From: Panax quinquefolius | Taxonomy: Eukaryota; Streptophyta; Magnoliopsida; Apiales; Araliaceae | DNA length: 64,000 nt | Reading direction: 5' to 3' | Assembly: GCA_020205615.1 (NCBI GenBank) | Contig: CM035170.1 | Location: 14,918,980-14,982,979, forward strand | Shown: positions 25,060 through 36,985 of the stretch, piece after piece | How positions within the stretch are numbered: position 1 is the first letter of the stretch | Layout: the number at the start of each line of letters is the position of its first letter | Position numbers and translations under genes: made by a program | Notes under the pieces: generated by a model | Told to the model about the DNA's origin: nothing | The model's database searches: none | What the model saw: the letters and a program-made list of their open reading frames with translations, nothing else

Positions 25060-25067
25060 TATTTATA
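25060..25067 (-). promoter_or_regulatory. TATA box of LTR B
   Basis: TATAAATA on the minus strand, in the same context as LTR F at 61586 (CCTATAAATAGG). Confidence 0.75.
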
Positions 25068-26354
25068 GGAAAATGTTTAGAACACCTAAGCAGAAAATTT
25101 AATAAAATAATATTATAATTAAACAATTTCAAGCCCACCTTAGACCAACTGAATTCAGCACATTTATATCATATGTAGCCCAAAAAACGTTTTTCTTAAA
25201 ATAATTATTTAAAACTTCCAAAAATCAATTATTTCAGAACTTCGAAACTTCAATAATTCATAATAAATAGCCCTTTTGTCAGAAAAATTCGAACCACATG
25301 TCCTTTCCATAGGAAATTTCATTCTCTACAACTTTGTAAGTTTAAGTTTTTCCAAATTCCAAACAGAAATTGACTGAAATCCACAAACGGGCGATTTTAC
25401 AGGCTATAATCAAATTTCAGTCAAGAAATGGGGTTCACAAACAGGAAAAACATGTGTTAATCATTTAATGCAACAAAAATACTTTTTCTCCTCATATATT
25501 CATATATTCCACATTCATTGTAAAAATATCATCATTATTATATTATAATAATATAATAAAATATTATTTTATCAGAAAAGATAAAATATCGATTTTCAAC
25601 AATTGTCACTCTAAAAATTTTTCTCCATCTATATCCACATAAAATGAATATTTTTCTCATCATATAAATCAATAATTAATTATTCATAAATAATATTACA
25701 AAATCACAATATCGATGACCAAAGCAGGGTTCCGGGAAAAGAGGGGCTTTCCAATAAGGATTTCTCTCATCTTTGGCGCCATGAATAATGTTATCTAATA
25801 ATATTATTCAGATAATATGAAATATTGCTCTGATAATGAAAAATACTGTGTAGTTTTATGAAACAACGAGAATATAAAATATCAACGCAGCAATTATTGA
25901 ATCAATAAAATAAAATATTGAATAAGAATTACCGTAACAATTATTGAGTAGTGCCTTTTTACGTAAGAATCAATAATTGGTGCAATACTGTAAATATCTT
26001 GTGCAACAACGTGTATTACGTGTTTTTAACTCACCGGGTATTCCAACAAGATAATCTGTAACAACTACGCCGTTATTTATAAACAACTTATACTTGTCAT
26101 TTTCTTCATCCAATCGCTTTCCGTTATGGGGCCCACAAAAGATCTGCCATCGCATTTAATTTTCCCGACGGAAGAATATTCCACGACCAAACGAATATTC
26201 TCCAACAACAATGAATATTTTATAACCACTTGCTTATTTGGAATATTTAAGTAATTTACCCATAACTAACCACATTAATCAAATTAACCCTTACTATTTC
26301 AAAATAATGAATAGAGGAAATTTAATTTCATTAATAATAAGTTGGGGTCTTACA

Positions 26355-26373
26355 CCTAAGCTTTGATACTAAC
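26355..26373 (-). other. PBS forming the whole spacer between LTR C and LTR B
   Basis: The minus strand reads GTTAGTATCAAAGCTTAGG, which resembles the TGGTATCAGAGC PBS complementary to plant initiator tRNA-Met. Nothing else lies between the two LTRs. Confidence 0.75.
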
Positions 26374-27109
26374 TGTGAAGCCCCAAAATGGTATATATCA
26401 CCCATCTTTAGTCACCGGATACATGGTACATAAATTCAAATACAACTTAATTATACAACGATCAAATGTAAAATCACGACAAAACATAGTTTGAGTTTAA
26501 ACAAGAATATTATCATCTAGACAATATCCACACTCAATGGAGTCCTCATTACAATTATTATCACATTATTCCGTAGAATAGTGAGGACTACTAAAGCCAC
26601 TTATACTGGATCATCACTCCATTCCCCGACTCGTCTCAGCTATATTCTCATTTCCTGAAGAGAACAATGAAAGAAAGGGTGAGCTCAACTAGTCCAGTAA
26701 GAAATATTATGACTAAGATAATGCAGAATAAAATTATCGTTAGCCTTCAACAGTGTTAAACTGATAAAATATAATAAATATCAAGTTTAACTGCAGCGTA
26801 ACAAACAATCCATTAGAAGAGTCAAGTAGAGCATGATATCTACTATCTTCTATGATTTAAAAAGTTTATCACCAATTTTATCAATGTAATACCCATTAAG
26901 AGTTCTTTGTTATACCTAAGACAAAGCGAACTTTAATCACCTGTCTTCACCTGAACCACCAAAGATTATAGTTAAATTCACAATTCATGTTTATAACAAA
27001 GTGAATCAATAGTAATTCCTTATCGCAAAGGCTTAATAGAATGTTCACTCAATATCCTTACCCCAAAGGCTAAAGATATTCAAATGTAATAAGAATGATC
27101 ATACCAATC

Positions 27110-27460
27110 AGTTGTCTACCTTTGTAATACGGGCCAAAGATATTCAACTATAAAAGCAATGGTCATGATCATACCAATCAATTGTCTGTCAGTGCACTAC
27201 GGCCAAAGACATTCAACTGTTAACTAATGGTCATGATCCTGCCAATCACATCATCGAATTATCCATGCACTACGGGCCAAGGATATTCGTTATTATCATC
27301 AACAGTTATGATCATTTCATACACATGTCCATCTTTTCACGTAAGCCAAAGATATACAACTATAAAACCAATAATCAACAAATCCATCTTTGCACATAAG
27401 CCAAAAATATACAATCAGAAAACCAATAATCAATCAATTCATCTATGCACGTAAGCTAAA
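27110..27460 (-). repeat. hairpin-forming minisatellite in LTR C
   Basis: About six copies of the ATCTTTGGCCCGTAGTGCAA type (minus strand). One of them (near 27260) is the ATCCTTG...ATGGAT variant. Confidence 0.75.
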
Positions 27461-27669
27461 GATGACTTTCAGCACAATATAAGCATGAGGATGATGACAA
27501 TGATATAAGCATTAATCAAACGAAATCAATGATAAATATTAAAGACTTTAAAATTTATCCAGAGTTTTAAAATATCCAAATTGTCAACATGATACTGTTT
27601 TGTGGAGTAAAATTCAAGAATAATATTCATGTACCAAAAATAATTTGAACAAAAAAGAAATATATTTTT

Positions 27670-27930
27670 CGGGTGAATAGTACTCCGTGAATAGTACCCC
27701 ATGAATAGTACTTCGGGAATAGTACCTCGTGAATAGTACCCCGACATGAAAAGTATCCCAAATACCCGAGTGAATAATATTCTGGTGAATAGTAATTTGG
27801 GTGAATAGTAACCCGTGAATAGTAACTTGTGAATAGTACTCATTACGAAAAGTGCCGAATAATACCCGAAAGTGAATAATACTAGATTGAATAGTAATAG
27901 GGTGAATAGTAATCAAGTGAATAGTAACTT
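27670..27930 (-). repeat. CTATTCAC minisatellite in LTR C
   Basis: About twelve GTGAATAGTA-type units (plus strand). Confidence 0.85.
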
Positions 27931-28029
27931 CGTAAATAAAATGATATTTCATGACGATTTACACAAAAGAAATGATATCTCATACGAGTATAATAGAATA
28001 TAAAAGCTATGCAAATGGATTTTCACCGC

Positions 28030-28500
28030 CATGCAGTAATCCACGTAGATGATCATTTCCACAATTTAATAAGGAATGAATACAAAGGATCATTCACCAT
28101 GCATGCGGTAGTCCACACGCATAAAGGTTATTCCAATAGAATAATAAATAATGGAATAACAACAGAATTCACCGAGCATGCGATAGACCGCATGATGAAG
28201 TTATTCCAATGTAATAATAAAGAATGGAACCAGTCACGCGTAAATCCGCATGCATGTGATATTCCAACGTAATAATAAAGAATGAAACCAGGTCATGCGT
28301 AATCCGCATGCATGTGATATTCCAACGTAATAATAAAGAATGGAATAACAATGTAATTCCACAGTACGTGTGATAGATCAGCATAAAGTTATTCCAATAG
28401 AATAATAAAGAATGGAATAACAAAAGAATTTCACCATGTATGCGGTACTTCGCATAGATAGGTTATTCCAACATGATAATAAAGAATGGAATAACAACTC
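28030..28500 (-). repeat. 60-bp hairpin minisatellite in LTR C
   Basis: About six units with GTTATTCCA/TGGAATAAC arms and CATGCGGTAGTCCAC-like linkers. Confidence 0.85.
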
Positions 28501-28691
28501 TTAAGAGTATTGAAAGAATATAACTCTCTTCATGAATACGAAAGAATAATACCCCTTACCTCAGAAGAAGACTGGATACTGGAATAGTGAAGTAGCAGAC
28601 TTCGCTTCTTCTTTCTCTCTATAGCTTATATCTCTATAATTGCCCTTGTGAGACTTAGTGAATTGGTGAGAATGAAGGAAGAATGAGCTTC

Positions 28692-28699
28692 TATTTATA
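28692..28699 (-). promoter_or_regulatory. TATA box of LTR C
   Basis: TATAAATA on the minus strand, about 860 bp from the LTR 5' end. Confidence 0.75.
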
Positions 28700-29558
28700 G
28701 AAAAATATAGTTTTGATAATTACACGTTTTGGGGCTCGAAATTTTACAATATAATACCTTCCTCATTTTCTTCATTTTTAATTTGGTCCTGCAAGTATTA
28801 TCAAACTTGCACCAACTCCCCTAATAGTACATTTATGTGAATCAATAGTGCACACATGTGAATAAATAGTTATAAGCATGTGAATTAATAGAAATTAATT
28901 GCTCATTTATCCGATTAATTACCCAATTGGTCAATATAACTTCCAGACATCAATTAATATCGAAATAAATGTCAATTTTCACTAACACTAATAATTTCAA
29001 CACAATGGAACTATCAATTTCATCTTTAATCAACACGAACTTATTCATCATTAATATTATAACTCACAATATTTAACAACTAGGTCGCTTCTGAAAAGAG
29101 GGCTTTCAGATAAGGATTTCTCCTTATTGACGCCGCAATTAGGTGACCAAACCTCTCTTCACGTAACTTCTAGACATTGTCGATATTGCAAATAATAATA
29201 TGAATAACTTTGTCGTCTCAATTATTGATTTAATAATATAACATATTATACAGATGATACTGTGACAACAATTGAATCAATAATATGAGAGATATGATGC
29301 AGCAATTACTGTAGCAATAAATGAGTATAACTGAGTGACTTCCTACGTAAGCATCAATAATCAATACCGTGTTCTACTATATAACCACGTGTATTACTGT
29401 ACCTTTACTACTGGGTATTTTATGACAACTTGTTTACTTTGAAAAAAAAATTCAAATATCACCTTTAACTTTAACCTTTTATCAATTTAACCATTTACTA
29501 AATAGAAAAATTATAAGAAAATTGAATACTTTTATTTCATAAAATTTGGTGTCTCACA

Positions 29559-29714
29559 GACATGCCACATATTATCCCTATATTCTGACTAACCAATTAA
29601 ATAACAAATAAGCTTAGGTAGGTCATACTAGCGAAGGATTTATCCGTCTCTCTTCTCCTAGTTCTAGCCTCACATCTCAAATTGTGGATCAAATCCCTAA
29701 GCTTTGATGCCAAC
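29559..29714 (-). mobile_element. 154-bp remnant internal region with PBS between LTR D and LTR C
   Basis: It starts in transcription order with GTTGGCATCAAAGCTTAGG (PBS) and continues with the same post-PBS sequence as the B-A spacer. It then stops at ATGTGGCATGTC and joins LTR C directly, without a PPT. Confidence 0.75.
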
Positions 29715-30740
29715 TGTGGACGCCTCAAAATATGTGTACACAACTCATTCTTTAGTCAAATACATGTTACATAATTTAAATACAAACTTAATTATACAAC
29801 AATGTGTAAAATACGACAAAAACATAAGCTAAGAGTTTTAACATGAATATTGTCTCGTAGACAATATCCAAACTCAAATGGAGTCCTCATTACAATTATT
29901 ATTACACTATTTTATAAATGAGGACTACTACATTTCACCATCTCTGATTTGTCACTCCATTCTCCGACTAGTCCCTAGCTATATTCTCATTTTCTAAAGA
30001 GAACAATGAAAGCAAAGGTGAGCTCAACCGTCCAAAGAATAATAATATTACGACTAAGATAACACATTTTAATAATATTTATTCATCATTAATATTATAA
30101 CTCACAATATTAAAAACTAGATCATTCCCGGAAAAGAGGACTTTCCGATAGGATTTTTCCTAATTGGCGGCGCAATTAGGTGACCAAACCCCTTTTTTGA
30201 CAGAACTTTTTAGACATTGTCAATAATACAAATAATAATATGAATAACTTTGTCGTCTCAATTATTGATTTAATAGTATAAAATATTGTGACAATAATTG
30301 AATCAATAATGTAAGATACTATCAAAAATTAATTACTATGGCAATAATTGAATAAAATTGAGTGACTTCTCACGTAAGCATCAATAATCAAAGGTATTGT
30401 ACAATCGGTAGCTACTACTATCTGACCAATGCCATTCATCATTTTTTTATCACCGTATTTCAATAATTAACGGTAAAACTTTTGTCGTTATTTTTATAAA
30501 AAGTTATTTATGTCGCTTTCTAACTCCGAATAATAATTCCGTTATAAGGTCCACTTAATGATTGTGTCGTCAAATGCGAATATTCTCCCACCAAACGAAT
30601 ATTTTATGATAATTTGCTTACTTTGCAAAATTTTTACATATCACCTTGATTTTAACCTTTTATCAATTTAACCATTTACTAAATAGAATAATAATTATAA
30701 GAAAATTGAATACTTTCATTTCATAAAATTCGGTCTTACA
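29715..30740 (-). mobile_element. LTR D, internally deleted, of the tandem array
   Basis: Only about 1.03 kb. The 3' end (29715-30060) and the 5' part (30062-30740) match LTR C, but the middle with the TATA box and minisatellites is missing. The deletion joint is near 30061. Confidence 0.8.
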
Positions 30741-31229
30741 CCAATATAATATTGTAAAGAATATTAGATGATGTATTAGTAAAAGTCTTCGTACCTAGTA
30801 ATAAAATGTAAGATTATGCGTAAGTTTTGTAAGATTAATATAATTATCTTTATGTTATAATGAGATGTATTGAATGAGTAACACTAAATTAGGTTTTAAG
30901 GAGACTCGATTTGGGCGTGTTACGTAAAATGATATACATATCGACAAATATTTGAATGAAAAATTAATTGTGACTAACGTGAAAGTGTATACTGAAAAGA
31001 TAAAATAAATTAAAGTTAGTCTCTTTTTAATTTCTACATATCATATATATGCACATATGTCGAAATTATAAATCGACTAAAAAACTTTCGCAATGTGTAC
31101 AAGACTCTAATAATATTTCATATGTTGTCATTAACACTTCAGAATTTGTCAGTATTCTAAAACTAAGTTCTACGTATATTGTAAAAAAAATTATCAATTT
31201 ACAATTAGGATGTATAACAATACATGACA

Positions 31230-31507
31230 TTATGTGAGATCATAAGATATGTCTACTATATTTACTCCCCTCGCTCTCTCCCGGATAGACACAGCAAGCG
31301 GCCCCCAAGCCCGCATGGTTTGACGTCACAAAAATCCAAGACTTTGGTAGCATTTTTAAGCCCTCGAAAACTCAGGCCATTTTGGCCCGATCCGCGGACG
31401 GCCCGGCTATGGCTTTTGTTTTTTAAATAAAATGTTACTACTTGTGAGACTTAAACACAAGACTTGTAAGTAAATAAATATTAGTTCAAACCAATTGAGC
31501 TACAACA
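31230..31507 (-). mobile_element. possible tRNA-derived SINE (head at 31507)
   Basis: On the minus strand, TAGCTCAATTGG at 31502-31491 fits a pol III box A. TGTTTAAGTCT at 31457-31447, 33 nt further on, is a weak box B. The head is followed by a GC-rich body (GGGCCGTCCGCGG) unlike its surroundings. No tail or duplication was defined. Confidence 0.3.
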
Positions 31508-31821
31508 ACTATTTGTTTTTAATGCAATCTTCAATATATTTTAACTATAATTGAAAACTATAATTAAGATATGCAGTTAATGTAAGTAATTAATTTATCG
31601 TGTTTGTTTGTATTATTGTTTGTTATTAATTATTTTATTATTTTTAATATTTATTATTACTACTATTTCTGGTGTAGCAAAGAGTTTGCAAAAAAAAAAT
31701 ATTAAAGGGAGAAGCACATGGTAGGTATTCCAGCCCACGCCATGACCACTGACCTCATATTTCTACCCACCAAAACCCTGCCTTTTTGGCTTCCGCTACC
31801 ACCCCCTGCTTGCCGTGTCTA

Positions 31822-32069
31822 CTCCCGGATAATTAAAGTATAATTTGCACACGTATTTAAAAAATAAAAGCAAAAGAAAAAAAAATAAAAGTATCAAATT
31901 ATATCTTTAATGGCCCCACATAATTATATAAAGTGTTGAGTACTTTTTTTTCTATATTAATGGACCTCAGTAAATGATATATTTATCATTCAATTTATGT
32001 ACTTTATCTCATCTTTTTGGAAGAAAAAAAAAGGTATACCTTTAGTTATTATTTTAGGCACAAAGGGAG
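31822..32069. mobile_element. possible Stowaway-like MITE
   Basis: CTCCC at the left and GGGAG at the right, flanked by TA on each side, with a 248-bp AT-rich body. The right end TTAGGCACAAAGGGAGTA resembles the Stowaway terminus. The left TIR matches over only a few bases. Confidence 0.35.
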
Positions 32070-32717
32070 TATATATCAATTCTTATAACTAAAAGCATAA
32101 TATTCAATTGACGTTCAATTGATTGAGTTAATTTGACTTGTCGAGTTGACTCAAACGTGTTGTTCTTTTATTTCCTATTCCATTCAGTACTTCTTTTAAC
32201 ATCAAATTTTTTTTACTCCCTTTCCCTTTCTTATTAGATAAAAAAAATCAAAATTTTAAGAACTTTCAACTTTAATAGTATACATTGAATAAAAAATATA
32301 ATCATTCATATTTTTAAATTCGTGTAATTGAATCTTTTCTTCTACACTCTTTATACATATTCACCACTACAAAATATGTATATATTCAATATTGAAACTC
32401 TTTGTATTATTCATAAATTTCATGACCAGTGCATGAATAGATTAATTACAATATATATTACATATGTTTTAAAATTTATAATTATATTATTAAAATAAAA
32501 TTTATACTAATATTCAAACAGACCTCTGTCTCGCAGGGATTCACCTTCTAATACGATTAAAAATATTACCAAACTTGACTTGACATGGTCAAATTTATCT
32601 ATAAATACAGTCAGTCACTCATTTATGTCATATTTGTCTTTCCATAATTTCATTAATGTCATATAAACACACATTTTACTAGTATTTTATAACTAAACAC
32701 GTAAATTGTTTTGAGCC

Positions 32718-32900
32718 TGATCTATAAGAGAGGCGATCCTCTGTCTTTATTTTTCTTATCCTTTTGTTTTCTCCAAAACTTAAATTTTGACACATAACCA
32801 ATTAATTTTAAGAAGTTATGTGTCAAAATTTAAATTGAGATACACAAGAAGATAGAAAAATTTTATGAATGATCTGCTTCTCGATCTACAATCAAATTTA
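32718..32900. repeat. imperfect fold-back element with a 19-bp perfect stem
   Basis: Arms 32780-32798 and 32815-32833 (TTAAATTTTGACACATAAC and its complement) surround a 16-nt loop. Weaker complementarity continues outward for about 60 bp. Confidence 0.65.
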
Positions 32901-33495
32901 GTTGCGCATAAATCACGTATTTCCTTTTCCCTTGTAATAATAACATAACTCGGATCCAATAAAGGGGGGAAATAATAGAAGAAAATAATTGGCATGAACT
33001 AAGAGCAAATTCAAAATAACGAAAAATGCTTTATTTTGTTTTCAAACTTGAATTAATACCTTATATATAATAGGCCGATAAAAAATTATAATTTAAAATG
33101 ATTGTGAGTTGACTCGGATAGTCTTTGAGTTAATTCGATTTTAAATCTTTTTTAATAAATTTATTTATTGGAGTTGAGATTTTAGACCTTTTATATTCAA
33201 CAATGCAAAACTTTTTTAGGCGTTATATGTACATGCACGTACTAACTTTAAATTAATAGTGGCTTTTAATTATTCACATAAATGCAACGTATATACAATA
33301 CCAAAAATTTACTATGCTTTGTATCTCTATTCTCTCCTTTCTTCTTCACCATATCCTTCAATTACTTTTATTTTCTGAATAACCTTTTGCGTAAGAAAAG
33401 TGAACAAAATAGAGAGGAAGAGTTGTTGTTAAGTAAGTATGTATGTTTCAACAATTCCAATGATGACTATACAAGTGAAATTATATGCATTTAAT

Positions 33496-33500
33496 ATTTC
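33496..33500. repeat. target site duplication of solo LTR 1, left copy
   Basis: ATTTC, repeated exactly at 36399-36403. Confidence 0.7.
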
Positions 33501-36398
33501 ATTAATTTCAGAGAGACACAATAGATCTAGAAGGGGGTTGAATAGATCCTTTTCGCTTCAAATATTTTCCTCGTTTATTTTGTATTGCTAATGATTTAGC
33601 ATATGACAAACATAAGAATCTTTTCAAGCACAACTAATAAGTAAAAGATCTCCTTCATTGATATATTTATAATCATACATACATTGTTCTTAGAGTTAGT
33701 TAAGTTGTAAGCAGTTAATACATGCATAGAAGTTATAGCAGTTAGGTACATAATGTAAATGACAAAGTAAAAGACACAAGGGATTTTAAGTGGTTCAGAG
33801 ACTCAAGCTCCTAATCCACTTCTTTGCTTTCAACTAGCAGGATTTCCACTAAGTAAGGGCCAACAAATTTTAATTAGAACTTGATTCACTAAGAACTCTT
33901 CAAGGCCAATGACCTTGGGACTCCTCTAGTTCCCTAGGAACTCTTCAAGCCTAGCAGACTTGGAAACTTCATTTATTCTCTCCGGACAAGGACCCCTCAG
34001 GCCCTGACTTCTTGTTGTAGTTGTTGTTGTTGTTGGTGCTGAGCTGCTACTGTACTTAGTAGCTTGGCGTGGTCCTCTTTGTATTTTTCTTCGAGTCTGG
34101 ACTACATCTTCTTTGGTGCAGCTGATCTTCATTCTATTATGCTCATCTTTATACGATGCCAGTTGTGCACCATCACCATTTGGGTTTGCTAAGTGTTTAA
34201 GCTTTTGGTAGACTTCTTCTGGCACTTAGCATTCCCTGAATCCTTCTTGACTGGTTGGAAGACATGGTTCTGCACTTGTTCTGATTCAGCTTTAGGTTCA
34301 TGATGATTCGTAAAGTGGCTCTCTGGATCTTTTTTATGCTCTACCACTTTTCTGAATGCTATTTCTTTTCTTTCTCATTTCTTAGCTTAGTTGCCATCTT
34401 CAGTGGCATTCTCATCTTTGTTGAGTGAAGCTTTAGTCTGTTTGAGTCCTTCTTCAAAGCCGCTTCACTTCCACCTCTATAATCTCACAGTCACTGAGAC
34501 TTGTTCTGTTTAGTTCTGGTGGAACTCGTAGAGTCAACAATAGCATTCTAACAACTCAACGATCCTTCAACTCCGTAACATTCAGCAGCATTTGATCTTC
34601 GAAGCTCTTGTTGATTTATACTCCTTCATAACCTTTCCGTTGTAATGTAGCCGTTGGAAGCTATTTTAATTGTTTCACAGATCTCGAGTTATTTGGTGCA
34701 GACTGCTTGATGTGACGTGACAGCTCATTTATGACTTTACTGACACAGTAGTCTGCTACCTTACTTACCGCCTTAGAGTTGTCACCTTTCCATGTCAGGT
34801 AGGTAGTCTTCTTTATTTTCTCCTTCTGATTTCTAGATCAGAGGTTGTCCTTTTGCATCGATGCTCTCAATAAGCTCTGTTCAAATATCAATCTTCAGAT
34901 TGAACCGTTGTCAATGCTTCAATCTTCAGTTGACCGAACTCTACGATTCTGATGCAGCTGTTCTAGGACCTAATCGTAGTGTCCTGTTGAATGTTGATCA
35001 TTAACAGTTTGATACAACACTACGATCCTGAAGAGTGTTCATCGAATCTTAAATGTAGAACACCTCTTCCTTTTCTTGTTCAGCGCTTCAACACGTCTGT
35101 TTGCTTCAACTGATCTTAGGAACTGACAGCTTGACTCCTTGTTCTGGCCTCTTCTGAATATCAAGACACTTCAGATTTGTGGCATGTCCAGCTCGTTTTA
35201 TCCTTGTGATCTCCCGTTCACTTATCATCAATGGACTGATCCAATGCTTAATCACTTTAGCCTTGTTCTTCAGAAGCTGACCAGTATCTCTGTGTACACT
35301 TCATCAGTTCCTGCTTTGTTTGTAAAACACTACGATCATGGTTACTTCCAAGATCGTTGTCTTCTGTTCACATGACAGCTACTACACTTGCTGACTTTCC
35401 TTAGTCAGTTTCTTTGACTGAAGTCTTCTTCTGATCAACTTATGGAAGACTTCATCTTGAATGGCTTCACAACTCAATCTGCATGTTGATTGGGTTGGTG
35501 CTTAGATCTTCTGTTAGCTTGCATGCCATTCGTTGAGTGCTCTCTAGTTTTCCTTAGGTGGAATATATCTTTGCAGATTAGACCAGAGGCTTCATACTTT
35601 GGATATTCTGGGAGTGATCATTTGTTGAGAATCGTATTTGTTCTACGATTCTGCCTTGGCATTGTGAGCACCTCTGTTGAGGCCTTAGTTCTGCACTCTG
35701 TGATTCAGCTTCGGCTGTACAGACACTATAACTCCGAGATCAGATCTTGACACTCTATAATTTTTGTCTTTATCTGATCTTGCTCGACTACGATCTCTGC
35801 CTCTGATATGATCAGTAGACTCTACGACTCCGAGTGTAGTCTACGATTCTTGACTTAACCTTCGGCAGATGCCGCTCGACGACTTCGTAGAGACAAAGTT
35901 GTCTCTACGATTCTCGAACATGACTTCCTCGGAGACTACGGCTCGAGGAAGTTCTTTTCGACACACTACGATCCTTCCTCATCACTCCTGGCAGTCGACA
36001 AACTCCGAGATCTACTATCTTGCAGACTACGATTCCGCCTTGATAGCTCTTGAGTTTTTCTTGACTCTCCTGGCAGACTACGATTTCTAGTGCAGAGCTC
36101 GACGATCAGACAAGCCTATCTATTACATTATAAGATCAACCTAACAAGCTTGATCTTTCTATACTTATAGTCCTTGTACATCATTTCTTTTTAAGGACTT
36201 TACAAAGCTGTTTTGCTTATGTAGGATCAACCTAACACATTTGATCAATTCATTCTAAGTCCTTGTACATATTTTCCTATTATTTATCATAGGACTTTAC
36301 ATCTTTTCTTGATGCAAGCATACTTGCATATTCATTCATATATATCATAATCAAATCATGTATAAATAGGAATATCATTCACATGCTTATTCCTAACA
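33501..36398 (-). mobile_element. solo LTR 1, SIRE-like Ty1/copia type
   Basis: A direct, diverged copy of the 38241-41246 LTR. The 5' end is TGTTAGGAATAAGC and the 3' side is GGATCTATTCAACCCCCTTC then TAGATCTATTGTG (minus strand), as in SIRE/Maximus-type copia LTRs. The terminal bases at 33501 are mutated. TATA-like TATAAATC at 34613-34620. It is flanked by ATTTC on both sides with no internal domain attached, so it is a solo LTR. Confidence 0.75.
35600..36110 (-). repeat. CGTAGAGTC-type short repeats in solo LTR 1
   Basis: More than ten scattered copies of CTACGATT or CTACGATC (plus strand), spaced about 20-50 bp. Confidence 0.75.
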
Positions 36399-36403
36399 AT
36401 TTC
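36399..36403. repeat. target site duplication of solo LTR 1, right copy
   Basis: ATTTC, matching 33496-33500. Confidence 0.7.
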
Positions 36404-36524
36404 CATATGTTATAAACGATATTTTCATATGAACAATTTTTATGCTGTTAATTTTACTTAACCACATAAATACTTTGATCAAATATTATTGTTTTCAATA
36501 TAAACAATTGTTAATAATCCAAGC

Positions 36525-36552
36525 CCGTGCCTCGCACGGACTATTACACTAG
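36525..36552 (+). mobile_element. Helitron 3' terminus
   Basis: A CCGTGC-CTC-GCACGG hairpin (36525-36539) lies 9 nt before CTAG (36549-36552), followed by T. A short GC-rich hairpin 10-12 nt before CTRR and a following T is the Helitron signature. The 5' end (TC after A) was not located. It probably lies left of 33496, with solo LTR 1 inserted in the element. Confidence 0.6.
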
Positions 36553-36985
36553 TATTCCTAAATCTCAATCATCTATATAAATATATAATAAGACAATTTA
36601 ATTTTTTTGGTCTTCGTTTTTATCTTCGCTTTTTGGTCTTTGATCTTTGGTATATGCCTAAAATTTAACTATAAGTAAAGTACTTTTTATGCTCTCATAA
36701 TAATGTTAGGATTAATTTAACTAGAACTAAAGCTCTCTTTATATATGGTCCTACAAACTTTAATATTAACTTATTATTCTGCAACAATTTTCTTTTTATA
36801 AAAGTCTTTTAGTTACTTAGTCATATAATAAATTTTAACTTAAAAGCTATATTTAGGATTTCAATTTAAATTTCTACTCAACTTTAATGTCTAAATGACT
36901 ATATACTAAAAATATTATATGTACATAATAATTAATATTGAAAATTATATTATTATATATATATATATATATGTGTGGGGGGGGG

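Larger units (their letters stand above)
23663..26354 (-). mobile_element. LTR B (subfamily II) of the tandem array
   Basis: About 2.69 kb with TGTAAGACCCC and GGGGGCGTCACA ends. TATA box at 25060-25067. It has the ATCTTTG hairpin repeat (three copies) and the CTATTCAC minisatellite but lacks the 60-bp repeat of A, C and E. Its U3 closely resembles that of the interrupted LTR F. It is therefore a different subfamily from the neighbouring LTRs A and C. Confidence 0.85.
26374..29558 (-). mobile_element. LTR C (subfamily I) of the tandem array
   Basis: About 3.19 kb with a TGTGAGACACC 5' end (29558) and a GGGGCTTCACA 3' end (26374). It has the same order of parts as LTR A without the MULE-like insertion: hairpin repeats 27110-27460, CTATTCAC minisatellite 27670-27930, 60-bp repeats 28030-28500, TATA box 28692-28699. 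Confidence 0.85.
19399..30740 (-). mobile_element. tandem array of four long LTRs (A-B-C-D) with almost no internal DNA
   Basis: Four direct copies, in minus transcription orientation, start with TGTGAGACCCC-like ends and finish with GGGGGCGTCACA-like ends. Reading from the right the order is D, 154 bp, C, 19 bp, B, 327 bp, A. The three spacers begin with the same PBS-proximal sequence, and only the B-A spacer keeps a polypurine tract. The ends, PBS and PPT are of Tekay-like Ty3/gypsy type. No gag or pol is present. LTRs A, C and D resemble each other, while B is a different subfamily. The 5 bp on either side of the array (GCTGA, CCAAT) do not match. Confidence 0.8.
30741..33495. other. AT-rich spacer without a recognised gene
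   Basis: No conserved coding segment was recognised on either strand. The short plus-strand ORF at 33282-33494 has no recognised motif. Small elements inside are listed separately. A short, less AT-rich stretch at 31700-31820 was read but resembles nothing I know. This may be the least repetitive host DNA in the window, together with 42390-43020 and 44445-45620. Confidence 0.4.

Noticed and set aside
27526..27952. Overlapping minus-strand ORFs of 105 and 112 codons
   Set aside because: They consist of translated minisatellite units of LTR C in two frames. Low-complexity peptides, not genes.
31437..31510. Possible tRNA gene
   Set aside because: Box A is good but box B is poor, and the segment does not fold into a cloverleaf with paired acceptor ends. 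A SINE head or chance match is more likely.
33282..33494. 70-codon plus-strand ORF with a hydrophobic N-terminal half
   Set aside because: It has no recognised motif, sits in AT-rich DNA where such ORFs arise by chance, and runs into the edge of solo LTR 1. It could be Helitron cargo but cannot be supported as a gene.
33926..34225. 99-codon minus-strand ORF in solo LTR 1
   Set aside because: It lies wholly within an LTR, has no counterpart ORF in solo LTR 2, and includes a Thr run from a GTT microsatellite.
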